Shown here: in pieces, positions 50,733-58,447 of the stretch
How the letters are laid out: every line of letters begins with the position of its first letter
Numbering within the stretch: position 1 is the first letter of the stretch
NCBI GenBank assembly: GCA_937936615.1
Contig: CALDDN010000033.1
Coordinates: forward strand, 1 to 59,000
Direction: 5' to 3'
DNA from: an uncultured Bacteroidia bacterium
GTDB lineage: Bacteria; Bacteroidota; Bacteroidia; J057; CALDDN01
Length of the DNA stretch: 59,000 bases
Translations under genes and position numbers: made by a program
Notes under the pieces: generated by a model
What the model saw: only the letters and a program-made list of their open reading frames with translations
Told to the model about the DNA's origin: nothing
Database searches by the model: none

Positions 50733-51672
50733 ACAGCCGCTGCTTTCGGTGGTAGTACCCTGCTACTACAACGAACCGAACCTGCCCGACACCTTCCGCG
50801 TGCTGATCGAGACGGAGGCGCAGTTTCCGTCGGGCACGCGCTTCGAATACGTCTTTGTCGACGACGGTTCGGGCGACGGCACCCTCGAGCTGCTGCTCGA
50901 TTTTTACCGGCGCGATCCCCAGCGGGTGCGGGTCGTCAAGCTGTCGGGTAACTTTGGCTCGCACAACGCCTTGCTGGCAGGTCTGGCCCACGCTACCGGC
51001 GACTGCACCGTCATGCTGGCCGCCGACCTGCAGGACCCGCCCGAACTGATCCCCCGCATGTTCGAGCACTGGCAGCGGGGCTTCAAGCTTGTGGTAGCCT
51101 ACCGCCAGGACCGCGAGGAAGGCCTGAGCCAGCGGCTTTTTTCGGGGGCCTTCCATTTCCTGATGCGCCGCTACGCCCTGCGTGACGTGCCGCCGGGGGG
51201 CTTCGACCTCATGCTCTTCGACCGCCAGCTGCGCCACGAACTCCTGCAAATGCGCGAGAAAAACACCCATATCATGTATCTGCTGGCCTGGCTGCGCTTC
51301 GAGTCGGTGAGTATCCCTTACACACGGCGCAGGCGCGAAAAGGGCCGCTCCCGCTGGACCCTCTCCAAGAAAATCAAGCTGCTGATCGATTCGCTGGTCG
51401 CTTTTTCGTTTCTGCCCATCCGGCTCATAGCCCTGACGGGCATCATTCTGGGGCTGCTGGCCCTGATCTATGCGGTGGTAATTGTGGTGCTCAAGCTCTC
51501 GCGCTGGGCCGACATTGCTACGGGCTGGTCGAGCCTGATGGTTGTCCTGCTGCTGGTGTCCTCGTTTCAGATGATTGCCCTGGGCATCATTGGCGAATAC
51601 GTCTGGCGGTCGCTGGACGCGGCCCGCGGGCGGCCTCCCTATATTGTGGATCAGGTTTGGATTTCAGAATAA
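50716..51672 (+). CDS. GtrB/ArnC-like polyprenyl-phosphate glycosyltransferase (GT2)
   Basis: This 318-residue protein has a GT2 catalytic domain, LLSVVVPCYYNEPNLPDTF. It also has VFVDDGSGDGT and the metal-binding region MLAADLQDPPELIPRM. PPGGFDLMLFDR marks the DPM1/GtrB/ArnC type. Two C-terminal helices anchor it (LIALTGIILGLLALIYAVVIVVL and SLMVVLLLVSSFQMIALGIIG). It is expected to move a sugar from a nucleotide to undecaprenyl phosphate in the inner membrane. Overlap with the aminotransferase gene suggests that the sugar is amino-modified. The start is the ATG at 50716. Confidence 0.92.
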   Translation: MTSSPEQPLLSVVVPCYYNEPNLPDTFRVLIETEAQFPSGTRFEYVFVDDGSGDGTLELLLDFYRRDPQRVRVVKLSGNFGSHNALLAGLAHATGDCTVMLAADLQDPPELIPRMFEHWQRGFKLVVAYRQDREEGLSQRLFSGAFHFLMRRYALRDVPPGGFDLMLFDRQLRHELLQMREKNTHIMYLLAWLRFESVSIPYTRRRREKGRSRWTLSKKIKLLIDSLVAFSFLPIRLIALTGIILGLLALIYAVVIVVLKLSRWADIATGWSSLMVVLLLVSSFQMIALGIIGEYVWRSLDAARGRPPYIVDQVWISE

Positions 51673-51677
51673 AAGTT

Positions 51678-51703
51678 TTTATATTAATTTTTTATATTAA
51701 TTT
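51678..51703. repeat. Tandem 13-bp direct repeat
   Basis: TTTATATTAATTT occurs twice without a gap, 6 bases after the GT2 stop codon. The flanking DNA to about 51780 is strongly AT-rich and lacks an ORF. Confidence 0.6.
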
Positions 51704-51878
51704 AATTATATGCGTTTCGCTTTTTTGTTGTTAATTGAGAAATAGTGCTTCACTGTCTTGTTAGTCTGTTCTCATTTTTTAGATAAAATAGGTTCGATTC
51801 CGCGGCGTGCAACGGACAGTCGAACCAGTCGAATGATTTTTTTGATTCAGGTTAAAAAAACGTAATCAAGTTTTGGGC

Positions 51879-52295
51879 ATGGCCATTACCTCAAAAGTCG
51901 TTTACCAAGGGCAGCTGCGTACCGAGTGCGTGCACGTTGCCTCCGGCCAGGTCATCCTTACCGACGCACCTACCGACAACCACGGCCGCGGTCAGGCCTT
52001 CTCGCCTACCGATCTGACGGCTACCTCGCTTGCTACGTGCATCCTTACGACGGTGGGCATTGTCATCGAGCAGGGCCGCCTGCCCGCGCTGCAGCTCGAA
52101 GCGGAGGTTATCAAGCGCATGTCCGCCGATGCACCCCGCCGAATCGTCCGCATCGAAATAGACCTGCATGTGCGGGGAGCCCAGCTCGATGCCGAGCAGC
52201 AGGCCCGTTTCGAGCGCATTGCCCACACCTGCCCCGTTGCCCTGAGCCTGCATCCCGATATCGTGCAGGATGTGCGCTTTCATTACCACACCTAA
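51879..52295 (+). CDS. OsmC family peroxidase-like protein
   Basis: This 138-residue protein has the OsmC/Ohr fold. The two redox cysteines are C54 (ATSLATCILTTVG) and C118 (IAHTCPVALSLH), with the usual GQAFSPTDLTATSLATC context. It likely reduces organic hydroperoxides or related thiol-reactive compounds in the cytoplasm. The start is the ATG at 51879; a TTG two codons upstream is possible. It lies alone after an AT-rich gap and is followed by a terminator. Confidence 0.9.
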   Translation: MAITSKVVYQGQLRTECVHVASGQVILTDAPTDNHGRGQAFSPTDLTATSLATCILTTVGIVIEQGRLPALQLEAEVIKRMSADAPRRIVRIEIDLHVRGAQLDAEQQARFERIAHTCPVALSLHPDIVQDVRFHYHT

Positions 52296-52320
52296 GACGG
52301 ATGCCGGATACGTCTTTTTT
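52294..52320 (+). terminator. Rho-independent terminator of the OsmC gene
   Basis: The stem AAGACG / CGTCTT with an 11-base loop is followed by a run of Ts to 52320. The 5' arm begins within the TAA stop codon. Confidence 0.6.
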
Positions 52321-52407
52321 GACCTGTCCGGTGTTTGGGTCAGAAAAAATGGAGGGGGGAAAAACTTGACCGATGCGGTACCTTCTGGTGCCGGAGCATC
52401 CGGTCTG

Positions 52408-53997
52408 CTACTCGAGCACCAGCCCCCGCAGCCAGAAGCTCTGCCGGGTTGAGCTGATGTGCAGGTAATAGGTGCCCGGCTGGAAGCCGAGCCGGCTTCG
52501 TTCCCAGCCGACGAGCTGGCCGGGCTGCAGGTGCTGGCGTTCCTCGCTCCAGCAGCGGCGGCCTGTGGAGTCGTACCAGTCGAACCGCCAGTGGTGGCTG
52601 CTGTCGTCGGGAGGCAGGCGCACGTACCAGTAAAGCCCTGCCGGATTGGGGACGAGCTGCACGGTTTCGGGCCAGCTGGCCGGCGGAACGGGGGTAAGCT
52701 TCCGGAGTTCAGCCAGTGCACGAGTGGCACAGGGCACTCCCCAGCCTTGGAGGGTATCGGGATTGGCCGCGCGGTTGCCACTCCGGCGGATGGCTTCGAT
52801 GACCTCCATCGGGCGGGCGTGGGGTGCCGCTTGCAGCAGGCCCGCCGCCAGGCCAGCCACCAGCGGAGCCGCAAACGAGGTACCCGTTCCGATGCCCAGA
52901 TCGCCCGAGGCCGACACCACCGGTACGGCCTCGCCCGGTGCGGCCACGTCGGGCTTGATCCGTCCATCGTAGGTCGGGCCTACGCTGCTGAAGCGCGAGG
53001 GCTGGCCCAGCCCATCGACCGATCCGACTGCCAGCACGCTGTCGCCATCGGCCGGCGGCAGGATGTAATGCCAGGGTGCGCGGGCCTCGTTGCCGGCGGA
53101 ATTGACCACAAGCAGGCCCCGCGAAGCCGCCCGCTGGGCAGCCCGCGTGATGGTGGCCGTCTTGCCGTCCAGGTCCTGACGGCGGTAATTGGTCGTGGGG
53201 TCATCGAAGGTGTTGTAAACGAGCGAAGACTGGATGAGGCTGGCCCCGACGCTGTCGGCCCACTGGGCGGCGGCGGCCCAGTAATCTTCCTCGATGCGGC
53301 TTTCGATGCGGCCATCCTCCGTGTGGAAAAGGTCGTAGCGGGCCAGGGGGGCCGTGCCCCGAAATCGCCCCGCCCAGTTGGCGGCCATCACCGAGAAGAC
53401 CCGCAGGCCATGTGTACCCTCGTTGAAGACGTTGGCCTCGCGGTTGACGAAGTCATAGTGGGTGAGCAGCCGCCCGCTCTTTCGCAAATCAGCGAAGGCG
53501 GGGTGGGTGTCGGCCGACCAGAAGCCGTCGTCGAGGACGGCGATGCGCACCCCCTGACCTGTCCACCCCTGGCGGTGCAGCTCCTCGAGGCAGAGCTGCT
53601 CGAACTGGAACCGGCTCTGGCCCACATCGACGAGCGTCTCCGTGCGACTGATGCGCCCCAGGGGGACGGTTGCCTGCACGCACTTCAGCTGTTGGGCCAG
53701 CTGCCAGGCCCGAACCGGTCCTTCGGCCGAGGCGGCATTGAGCCAGCGGGAGACGTAGCGGATGCGCAGCCCGAGAGCCCGCAGCGAATCGAGGTAGGCT
53801 GCATTGACGCAGCGGTCGTGCAGATCGAAGGGCAGGCCCTGGCGGATGCGGCGGGCGACGGCTTCGGGCTGCAGATCGGGCGGGGCCAGCGTGGAACCTT
53901 TATCCCGAAAAAAAACCCAGCGGGCCTGACGATCGGCCTGCGCAACGCTGCTCAGGGCCAGACAGAACAGGGCCAGCAGCAGGGCTGTCAGCTTCAT
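52408..53997 (-). CDS. Secreted subtilase (S8) with T9SS type A sorting domain
   Basis: This 529-residue protein has a signal peptide (MKLTALLLALFCLALSSVAQA), then a propeptide-like region to about 150 and the S8 catalytic domain. D156 (RIAVLDDGFW), H196 (EGTHGLRVFS), N303 (NSAGNEARAPW) and S374 (GTGTSFAAPLVAG) form the active site. The C-terminus is a T9SS type A domain (VQLVPNPAGLYWYVRLP ... FQPGTYYLHISS). It is predicted to be a T9SS-exported, surface or extracellular protease. An open reading frame continues upstream into nuoB in another frame; the ATG at 53997 is chosen for the signal peptide. Confidence 0.92.
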   Translation of the reverse strand: MKLTALLLALFCLALSSVAQADRQARWVFFRDKGSTLAPPDLQPEAVARRIRQGLPFDLHDRCVNAAYLDSLRALGLRIRYVSRWLNAASAEGPVRAWQLAQQLKCVQATVPLGRISRTETLVDVGQSRFQFEQLCLEELHRQGWTGQGVRIAVLDDGFWSADTHPAFADLRKSGRLLTHYDFVNREANVFNEGTHGLRVFSVMAANWAGRFRGTAPLARYDLFHTEDGRIESRIEEDYWAAAAQWADSVGASLIQSSLVYNTFDDPTTNYRRQDLDGKTATITRAAQRAASRGLLVVNSAGNEARAPWHYILPPADGDSVLAVGSVDGLGQPSRFSSVGPTYDGRIKPDVAAPGEAVPVVSASGDLGIGTGTSFAAPLVAGLAAGLLQAAPHARPMEVIEAIRRSGNRAANPDTLQGWGVPCATRALAELRKLTPVPPASWPETVQLVPNPAGLYWYVRLPPDDSSHHWRFDWYDSTGRRCWSEERQHLQPGQLVGWERSRLGFQPGTYYLHISSTRQSFWLRGLVLE

Positions 53998-54025
53998 ATG
54001 GGGTCTGGTGGATTGAGCTGCGGCC

Positions 54026-54508
54026 TCAGTCCTGCAGGACGGAATGTTCGCGGCGGATTTTCTGCTGAATTTCCATGAGGGCGTGGATGACGACCTCGGG
54101 GCGGGGCGGGCAGCCGGGTACGTAGGCATCGACGGGCAGGAAGTTGTCGCAGCCTTGCACGACACCATAGACGCGGTGCATGCCGCCGGTCGAGGCGCAG
54201 GCTCCCATAGCGATGCACCACTTGGGGTCGGGCATCTGGTCCCAGATGCGTTTGATGGCATGAGCCATTTTGTAGGTACACCAGCCGGCGACGATCATCA
54301 GGTCGGCCTGGCGGGGCGAAAAGCGAAATACTTCGCTGCCAAAGCGCGAGACGTCGTATTTGGGGCCGGCAAAGGCCATCATTTCAATAGCGCAGCAGGC
54401 CAGGCCCATGGGCATGGGCCATACAGCGTTGGAGCGTGCCCAGTTGGTTACGGCATCCACCGTCGTGGTCAGGAAGCCCGTTTGGGCTAAAGCTTTCTCT
54501 AAACCCAT
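54026..54508 (-). CDS. nuoB: NADH-quinone oxidoreductase subunit B
   Basis: This 160-residue protein is the complex I peripheral-arm subunit that carries cluster N2. The four ligand cysteines are present: C38 and C39 ([11 protein letters not shown]), C104 ([10 protein letters not shown]) and C133 ([10 protein letters not shown]). Length and motifs are normal. Strikingly, neither nuoA nor nuoC is adjacent: downstream is a subtilase gene and upstream is a 360-base gap. Most Bacteroidota keep nuoB inside the nuo operon. A TATCTTTA box on the minus strand (54561-54568) could be its promoter. Confidence 0.95.
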   Translation of the reverse strand: MGLEKALAQTGFLTTTVDAVTNWARSNAVWPMPMGLACCAIEMMAFAGPKYDVSRFGSEVFRFSPRQADLMIVAGWCTYKMAHAIKRIWDQMPDPKWCIAMGACASTGGMHRVYGVVQGCDNFLPVDAYVPGCPPRPEVVIHALMEIQQKIRREHSVLQD

Positions 54509-54869
54509 GTGGAGACGAGATTGGGGGTGTTGGGATCAATTAGCAGTACGGTTTCAGCACTAAAGATACGCCGTGCCAACCGTATCTCCTTGCATAACAG
54601 TCGAAACGCCCAAAGGGTTTGCCTATTGTCGCAGAAGTATGCAGGCACTTGAGCGTAGCTTTTTCCACACACCTGTGCCGTGAAATGTACAGTTTGACAG
54701 CCGCAGGACTTGCGTCGAAACAGTTTCCCGTTATTTTTGCGTCGTCAAGTCTGAAATGGGAGGATAGCCGATGGCTGATACTGGCGGTAGAGCCTTCGGC
54801 TGCATCGCCTCGCATGGCAGATTGGCAACAGAAAGAGAGAGCCCACGGGCTTCGAAAACCCGTTAAGTT
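54509..54869. other. Divergent intergenic region (about 360 bases)
   Basis: It lies between nuoB (leftward) and the M23 peptidase (rightward). It contains a 7-bp inverted repeat AGATACG / CGTATCT (54564-54587). The minus-strand near-match TATCTTTA to the -7 box overlaps one arm, so the arm could be an operator. No coding sequence is recognised. Confidence 0.45.
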
Positions 54870-55787
54870 ATGCGCGAACGCATGATTCAATTTACTGCAC
54901 GCCCAACCTATTTGTTCGATGCCGAAATCTGCGGCTACACCCGCAAGTCCAAAGGGATACGCCAAATATTGGGCCAATTCCTTGTGCTGACGGGTCTTGC
55001 AGCGGCACTGGCCGGCACCCTGGTTTACAGTTTGCACAGGCGAGGCTTCGATGCCGAGGCGTTTTATCTCACATATAGACAGGAACAAATGGCTGAACGA
55101 TTCCAGCAGTACGCCTCCGCACTCGTGGGGATGGAAACGGAAATCAATGCGATACACCGCAATGACCAGACATTCTACCGCAGCATCCTGAACAAAAAGT
55201 CGATCGATCCGGAGATATGGGAAGCAGGTGTTGGGGGGTCGGTACGTACAGGTACTCCGCGTTTTGCGTCGCCAACGCTTCAGGATGTGGCCCGCCGCTA
55301 CGAGAAAGTGCTCTACAAACTCAGCCTGCAAAAGGTCTCCTTCGAGGAGACAGCCCGCCTGGCCGAGCTTAAAAGCGAGGAGCTGAAGCACATTCCGGCC
55401 ATCCTGCCCATCAACGGACGAACGGTCAGCGGCTTTGGTTACCGGTCCGATCCCTTTCACGGCCATGGCCATTTCCACGCCGGTGTGGATATTTCCGCGC
55501 CTTATGGCGCGCCTATTTTTGCAGCCGCCGATGGTGTGGTCATCACATCGGGAACCCCTGAATGGGGCTATGGGCTGCAGGTCGAAATCGACCATGGCTA
55601 CGGTTTCGTGACCAAATACGCCCACCTGTCGCAGACGATGGTGCAAGTGGGGCAGAAAGTCAAGCGCGGTGCCAAGTTGGGCCTCTGCGGCAGCTCGGGC
55701 TATTCGACCGGCCCACACCTGCACTACGAGGTGATCCGCAACGGGGTTAAAGTCAACCCCGAAGATTATTACTACAGCGTCCGCTGA
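54870..55787 (+). CDS. Membrane-anchored M23 (LytM) endopeptidase
   Basis: This 305-residue protein has a short cytoplasmic N-terminus, one helix (FLVLTGLAAALAGTLVYSL, about 37-55), a helical stalk and a C-terminal LytM domain. Zinc ligands H203 and D207 (HFHAGVDISAP) and GPHLHYEVIRNG are intact, so it should cleave peptidoglycan crosslinks. The layout (NGRTVSGFGYRSDPFHGHGHFH) matches common Bacteroidota M23 proteins. It is 5 bases upstream of the HisB-N-type gene in the same direction; the link is probably only transcriptional. Confidence 0.9.
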   Translation: MRERMIQFTARPTYLFDAEICGYTRKSKGIRQILGQFLVLTGLAAALAGTLVYSLHRRGFDAEAFYLTYRQEQMAERFQQYASALVGMETEINAIHRNDQTFYRSILNKKSIDPEIWEAGVGGSVRTGTPRFASPTLQDVARRYEKVLYKLSLQKVSFEETARLAELKSEELKHIPAILPINGRTVSGFGYRSDPFHGHGHFHAGVDISAPYGAPIFAAADGVVITSGTPEWGYGLQVEIDHGYGFVTKYAHLSQTMVQVGQKVKRGAKLGLCGSSGYSTGPHLHYEVIRNGVKVNPEDYYYSVR

Positions 55788-55792
55788 TTCGC

Positions 55793-56374
55793 GTGAGTGC
55801 CCCGCACGTCCGCCACATCTTGTTTCTGGACCGCGACGGAACTATAGTTCGCGAACCCGAAGACTTTCGCATCGATTCCCTTGACAAAGTCGAATTCCTG
55901 CCGCAAGTAGCCGAATCGCTGGCCGAGCTTTACCGCCTGGGCTACCGCTTCGTCCTGGTCAGCAATCAGGACGGACTTGGTACCCCCGAGTTTCCTTACT
56001 TCCGCTTCGACCGCCCCCACCGTTTCATTCTGACCTATCTCGAATGGCGGGGCGTTCCCTTCGAGGCTGTGCTCATCGATTACCATAAACCCGAAGACCA
56101 GCACCCCGACCGCAAACCCAACCCGGGGCTGGTACGCCGCTGGCTGGCGGGCCGCGAACTCGACCCGTCTACCTGCTGGGTCATTGGCGACCGTCGTACC
56201 GATGCCTGGCTGGCCTATAACCTGGGGATTGGCAGCCTGACTATTCGCGATCCGCACTCGGCCGATGGCGACCGGCGCAGCCCTGAGGTACCCCCCGCTG
56301 CGACGGTGCCATTTACCGATTGGCCCGCCATCGTGGAGTACCTGCGGCCCTATGCCCCCCATCAGTCGGCCTGA
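55793..56374 (+). CDS. HisB N-terminal-type HAD phosphatase (histidinol-phosphatase-like)
   Basis: This 193-residue HAD protein starts at a GTG. The nucleophile and acid are D13 and D15 (FLDRDGTI). IDSLDKVEFLPQVAESLAELYRLGYRFVLVSNQDGLG and GDRRTDAWLAYNLGIG are typical of the HisB-N group, which removes phosphate from histidinol phosphate. In that group, a zinc loop CxH...CxC precedes KP. Here it reads DYHKPEDQHPDRKP, so most zinc ligands are gone, and the substrate may differ. No his genes are nearby. Its end overlaps the convergent EnvC-like gene by 13 bases. Confidence 0.8.
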   Translation: MSAPHVRHILFLDRDGTIVREPEDFRIDSLDKVEFLPQVAESLAELYRLGYRFVLVSNQDGLGTPEFPYFRFDRPHRFILTYLEWRGVPFEAVLIDYHKPEDQHPDRKPNPGLVRRWLAGRELDPSTCWVIGDRRTDAWLAYNLGIGSLTIRDPHSADGDRRSPEVPPAATVPFTDWPAIVEYLRPYAPHQSA

Positions 56375-57657
56375 GCCCCAGGGCGCAGGTCGCTGCGGTA
56401 CAGAATCCAGGCCAGAGGATTGACGGGGTTGAATTCGCGGTAGAGCTGGAAATAGAGCTGCGTCTCGCCCGTCAGTTTGTTGGTTTTTACCGAACCGATT
56501 TCCTGCAGCAGTTCCACCCGATCGCCTTTTTCGACCTTCACGTTTTCCAGATTGGCGTAGACGCTGCGGAAATTGCCGTGCTGCACGATGACGACCTTGC
56601 CATAAGTAGGCACCGAGGTAATCATCGTTACCTCGCCGCCGAAGATGCAGCGCACGGCTTGGCCGGCCTTCGTCGAAATGAAAATGCCATCGTTGATGAT
56701 TTCGTTGCCCGTTTCGGTAGTGGTTTTGCCGAAGTAGCCCGTAACCTCACCCGCGTTCATGGGTACGGGCCAGGGCAGCTTGCCTTTGTTTTTGGTGAAA
56801 ATGCCCGACAGGCGGCTCAGCTCGCTGCGCTCGGCTTCCGAGAGTTCGCGCTGTTCGGCCACGATCAGCTGGCGGATCTGCTCCTTGATCCGGCGGATTT
56901 CACGCCGGTAGCGGTTCATCTCGGCCAGGTATTTTTCCTCTGATGACTTGAGCTGGCGCACGAGCTGATCTTTGTTCGTGCGTTCCTGGTTCAACTTTTC
57001 TTTCTCGCGGACGCGCCGGCCCATGAGCACGGTCTTGGTGCGGCGGATGCGTTCCTTCTCTTCTTTTTTGCGCTCGAGGTATTGGCGCGTGCGCTGGATG
57101 AGCTGAATCTGGTTGCGGCGGTAGCGGGCAAATTCTTTGAAATAGAGCAGCCGGTCGTAGGCCTGATTAAAACTGCGGGCACTGAAAATCCAGACCAGCA
57201 TCGAAAGCGACCCCTGACTCTTGTAAGCCACGTAAGCCGAGCGGGCGTAGCTCTCCTGGAAACGTTCGATGTCGCGTTCCATGGCGGCTATCATGCCGTC
57301 GATCCGTTCGATCTCCCGATCGATGCGGCTGATCTGGCCCGAAAGGCTGCCCACGAGCGATTCCCGCAATTTGATCTGGTTATCGAGCAGGCGCAGCTCG
57401 TTGAAAGACTGCCTTTTGATCTGGCGGGTCTGCTCGAGCAGCTCCTCCGTTTTCTTGAGGCGGTTCTCGATGGTCTTCTGTTCCTGGTCGAGGCGGTCGA
57501 TCTTGCGGCTGCGTGGCTGCGCCTGCGCTGCACTCACCAGCCACATGGCCAGAAGCCCCAACGCCAGCAGCTGCCCCTGCAGCCTGTGGGCGCGACTTGC
57601 ACGCCGTAGAAAAAAACGCACTTGCTCTATCTTTTTCAAATTCAAACCCGAAACCAC
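56362..57657 (-). CDS. EnvC-like murein hydrolase activator with degenerate LytM domain
   Basis: The protein has 431 residues. An N-terminal signal or anchor (LLALGLLAMWLVSAAQAQ) precedes a long coiled coil (about 50-290). The C-terminal LytM-like domain has lost its metal ligands: the usual HxxxD is replaced near NEIINDGIFI, and the LHFE motif reads LYFQLY. This is the pattern of EnvC, which activates amidases rather than cutting itself. The start is a GTG at 57657 or a GTG at 57621. It follows the DUF4292 gene by 10 bases, a gene order often seen in Bacteroidota. Confidence 0.85.
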   Translation of the reverse strand: MVSGLNLKKIEQVRFFLRRASRAHRLQGQLLALGLLAMWLVSAAQAQPRSRKIDRLDQEQKTIENRLKKTEELLEQTRQIKRQSFNELRLLDNQIKLRESLVGSLSGQISRIDREIERIDGMIAAMERDIERFQESYARSAYVAYKSQGSLSMLVWIFSARSFNQAYDRLLYFKEFARYRRNQIQLIQRTRQYLERKKEEKERIRRTKTVLMGRRVREKEKLNQERTNKDQLVRQLKSSEEKYLAEMNRYRREIRRIKEQIRQLIVAEQRELSEAERSELSRLSGIFTKNKGKLPWPVPMNAGEVTGYFGKTTTETGNEIINDGIFISTKAGQAVRCIFGGEVTMITSVPTYGKVVIVQHGNFRSVYANLENVKVEKGDRVELLQEIGSVKTNKLTGETQLYFQLYREFNPVNPLAWILYRSDLRPGAQAD

Positions 57658-57667
57658 GCGGCCTTAT

Positions 57668-58447
57668 TTATTCGTAGCCTTCGGGAATGCGGAAGCTGAA
57701 GTTGATATCGCTCGGGTCGACTTCCACGCTCCGGTGCTCCAGCTGCAAAGTAAAGGACTGCTCGCCTTCGGTGGTCAGTCGGCTGCGCAGGGGCACCATC
57801 AGGCCCCGCGTTTGAAGCCGGAAATCGGCATGCTGCAGGCGCATCGACTGGCTGGGCTGGCTGAGCGTGGCTTCCTCAACGTAGGGCAGGGTGCCCGACT
57901 GCAGCAGCAGGTCGAGCAGCAGGCGGGGGCCAGCCTGGCAGCGCAGCCGCCTGCCGGCACTCGAATCGTAGCAGGCCACCTCGGCGGGCAGCAGCCCCAG
58001 CAGCAGCCGCTGGAAATCGCCCAGGGGTGGTGCATAGCCCAGCCACGTGGCCAGCGTGTCGTAGCGGGCGCGGTAAACCGAACGCTCCAGCCGGTTGACA
58101 ATCCAGACACTGTCCGGTGTAATCAAGGCCCGCATGCCTTCGACACCCAGCAGCGAAACCGAGAGCCAGATGCGTCGCCCCCGCTCCAGGTGCAGGCGGT
58201 AGCTGGCTTTCTGGTCGAGGCGGGTATCGCGGTAGGTAAACTGGCCTTTGAAGGCCAGCGTCGACCAGCGGTTGAAGGCACTGTCGGCCCAGGCGGCGAG
58301 GCTCTGCTGCCGGACTTTCTGGGGTACCGTTTCGGTGGGGGCAGGCAGCCGACGGCTTCGGCAGCCCGCGGCGGTGGCCAGCAGCACCAGCAGCAGCAGG
58401 CCGATGCTAAAGCTGGCGGGTTGCGATTTTGCGCTCCAGCTCGGCAT
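57668..58447 (-). CDS. DUF4292 lipoprotein
   Basis: This 259-residue protein has a lipobox (LLVLLATAAGC, Cys29). A LolA/LolB-like beta-rich body follows, consistent with DUF4292 (STLAFKGQFTYRDTRLDQKASYRLHLERGRRIWLSVSLLGVEGMRALITPDSVWIV is split across strands). DUF4292 proteins are outer-membrane-associated and may handle lipids or lipoproteins, which is not proven. It begins inside the end of the TPR gene (41-base overlap) and is 10 bases from the EnvC-like gene, so the three form an operon. Confidence 0.85.
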   Translation of the reverse strand: MPSWSAKSQPASFSIGLLLLVLLATAAGCRSRRLPAPTETVPQKVRQQSLAAWADSAFNRWSTLAFKGQFTYRDTRLDQKASYRLHLERGRRIWLSVSLLGVEGMRALITPDSVWIVNRLERSVYRARYDTLATWLGYAPPLGDFQRLLLGLLPAEVACYDSSAGRRLRCQAGPRLLLDLLLQSGTLPYVEEATLSQPSQSMRLQHADFRLQTRGLMVPLRSRLTTEGEQSFTLQLEHRSVEVDPSDINFSFRIPEGYE

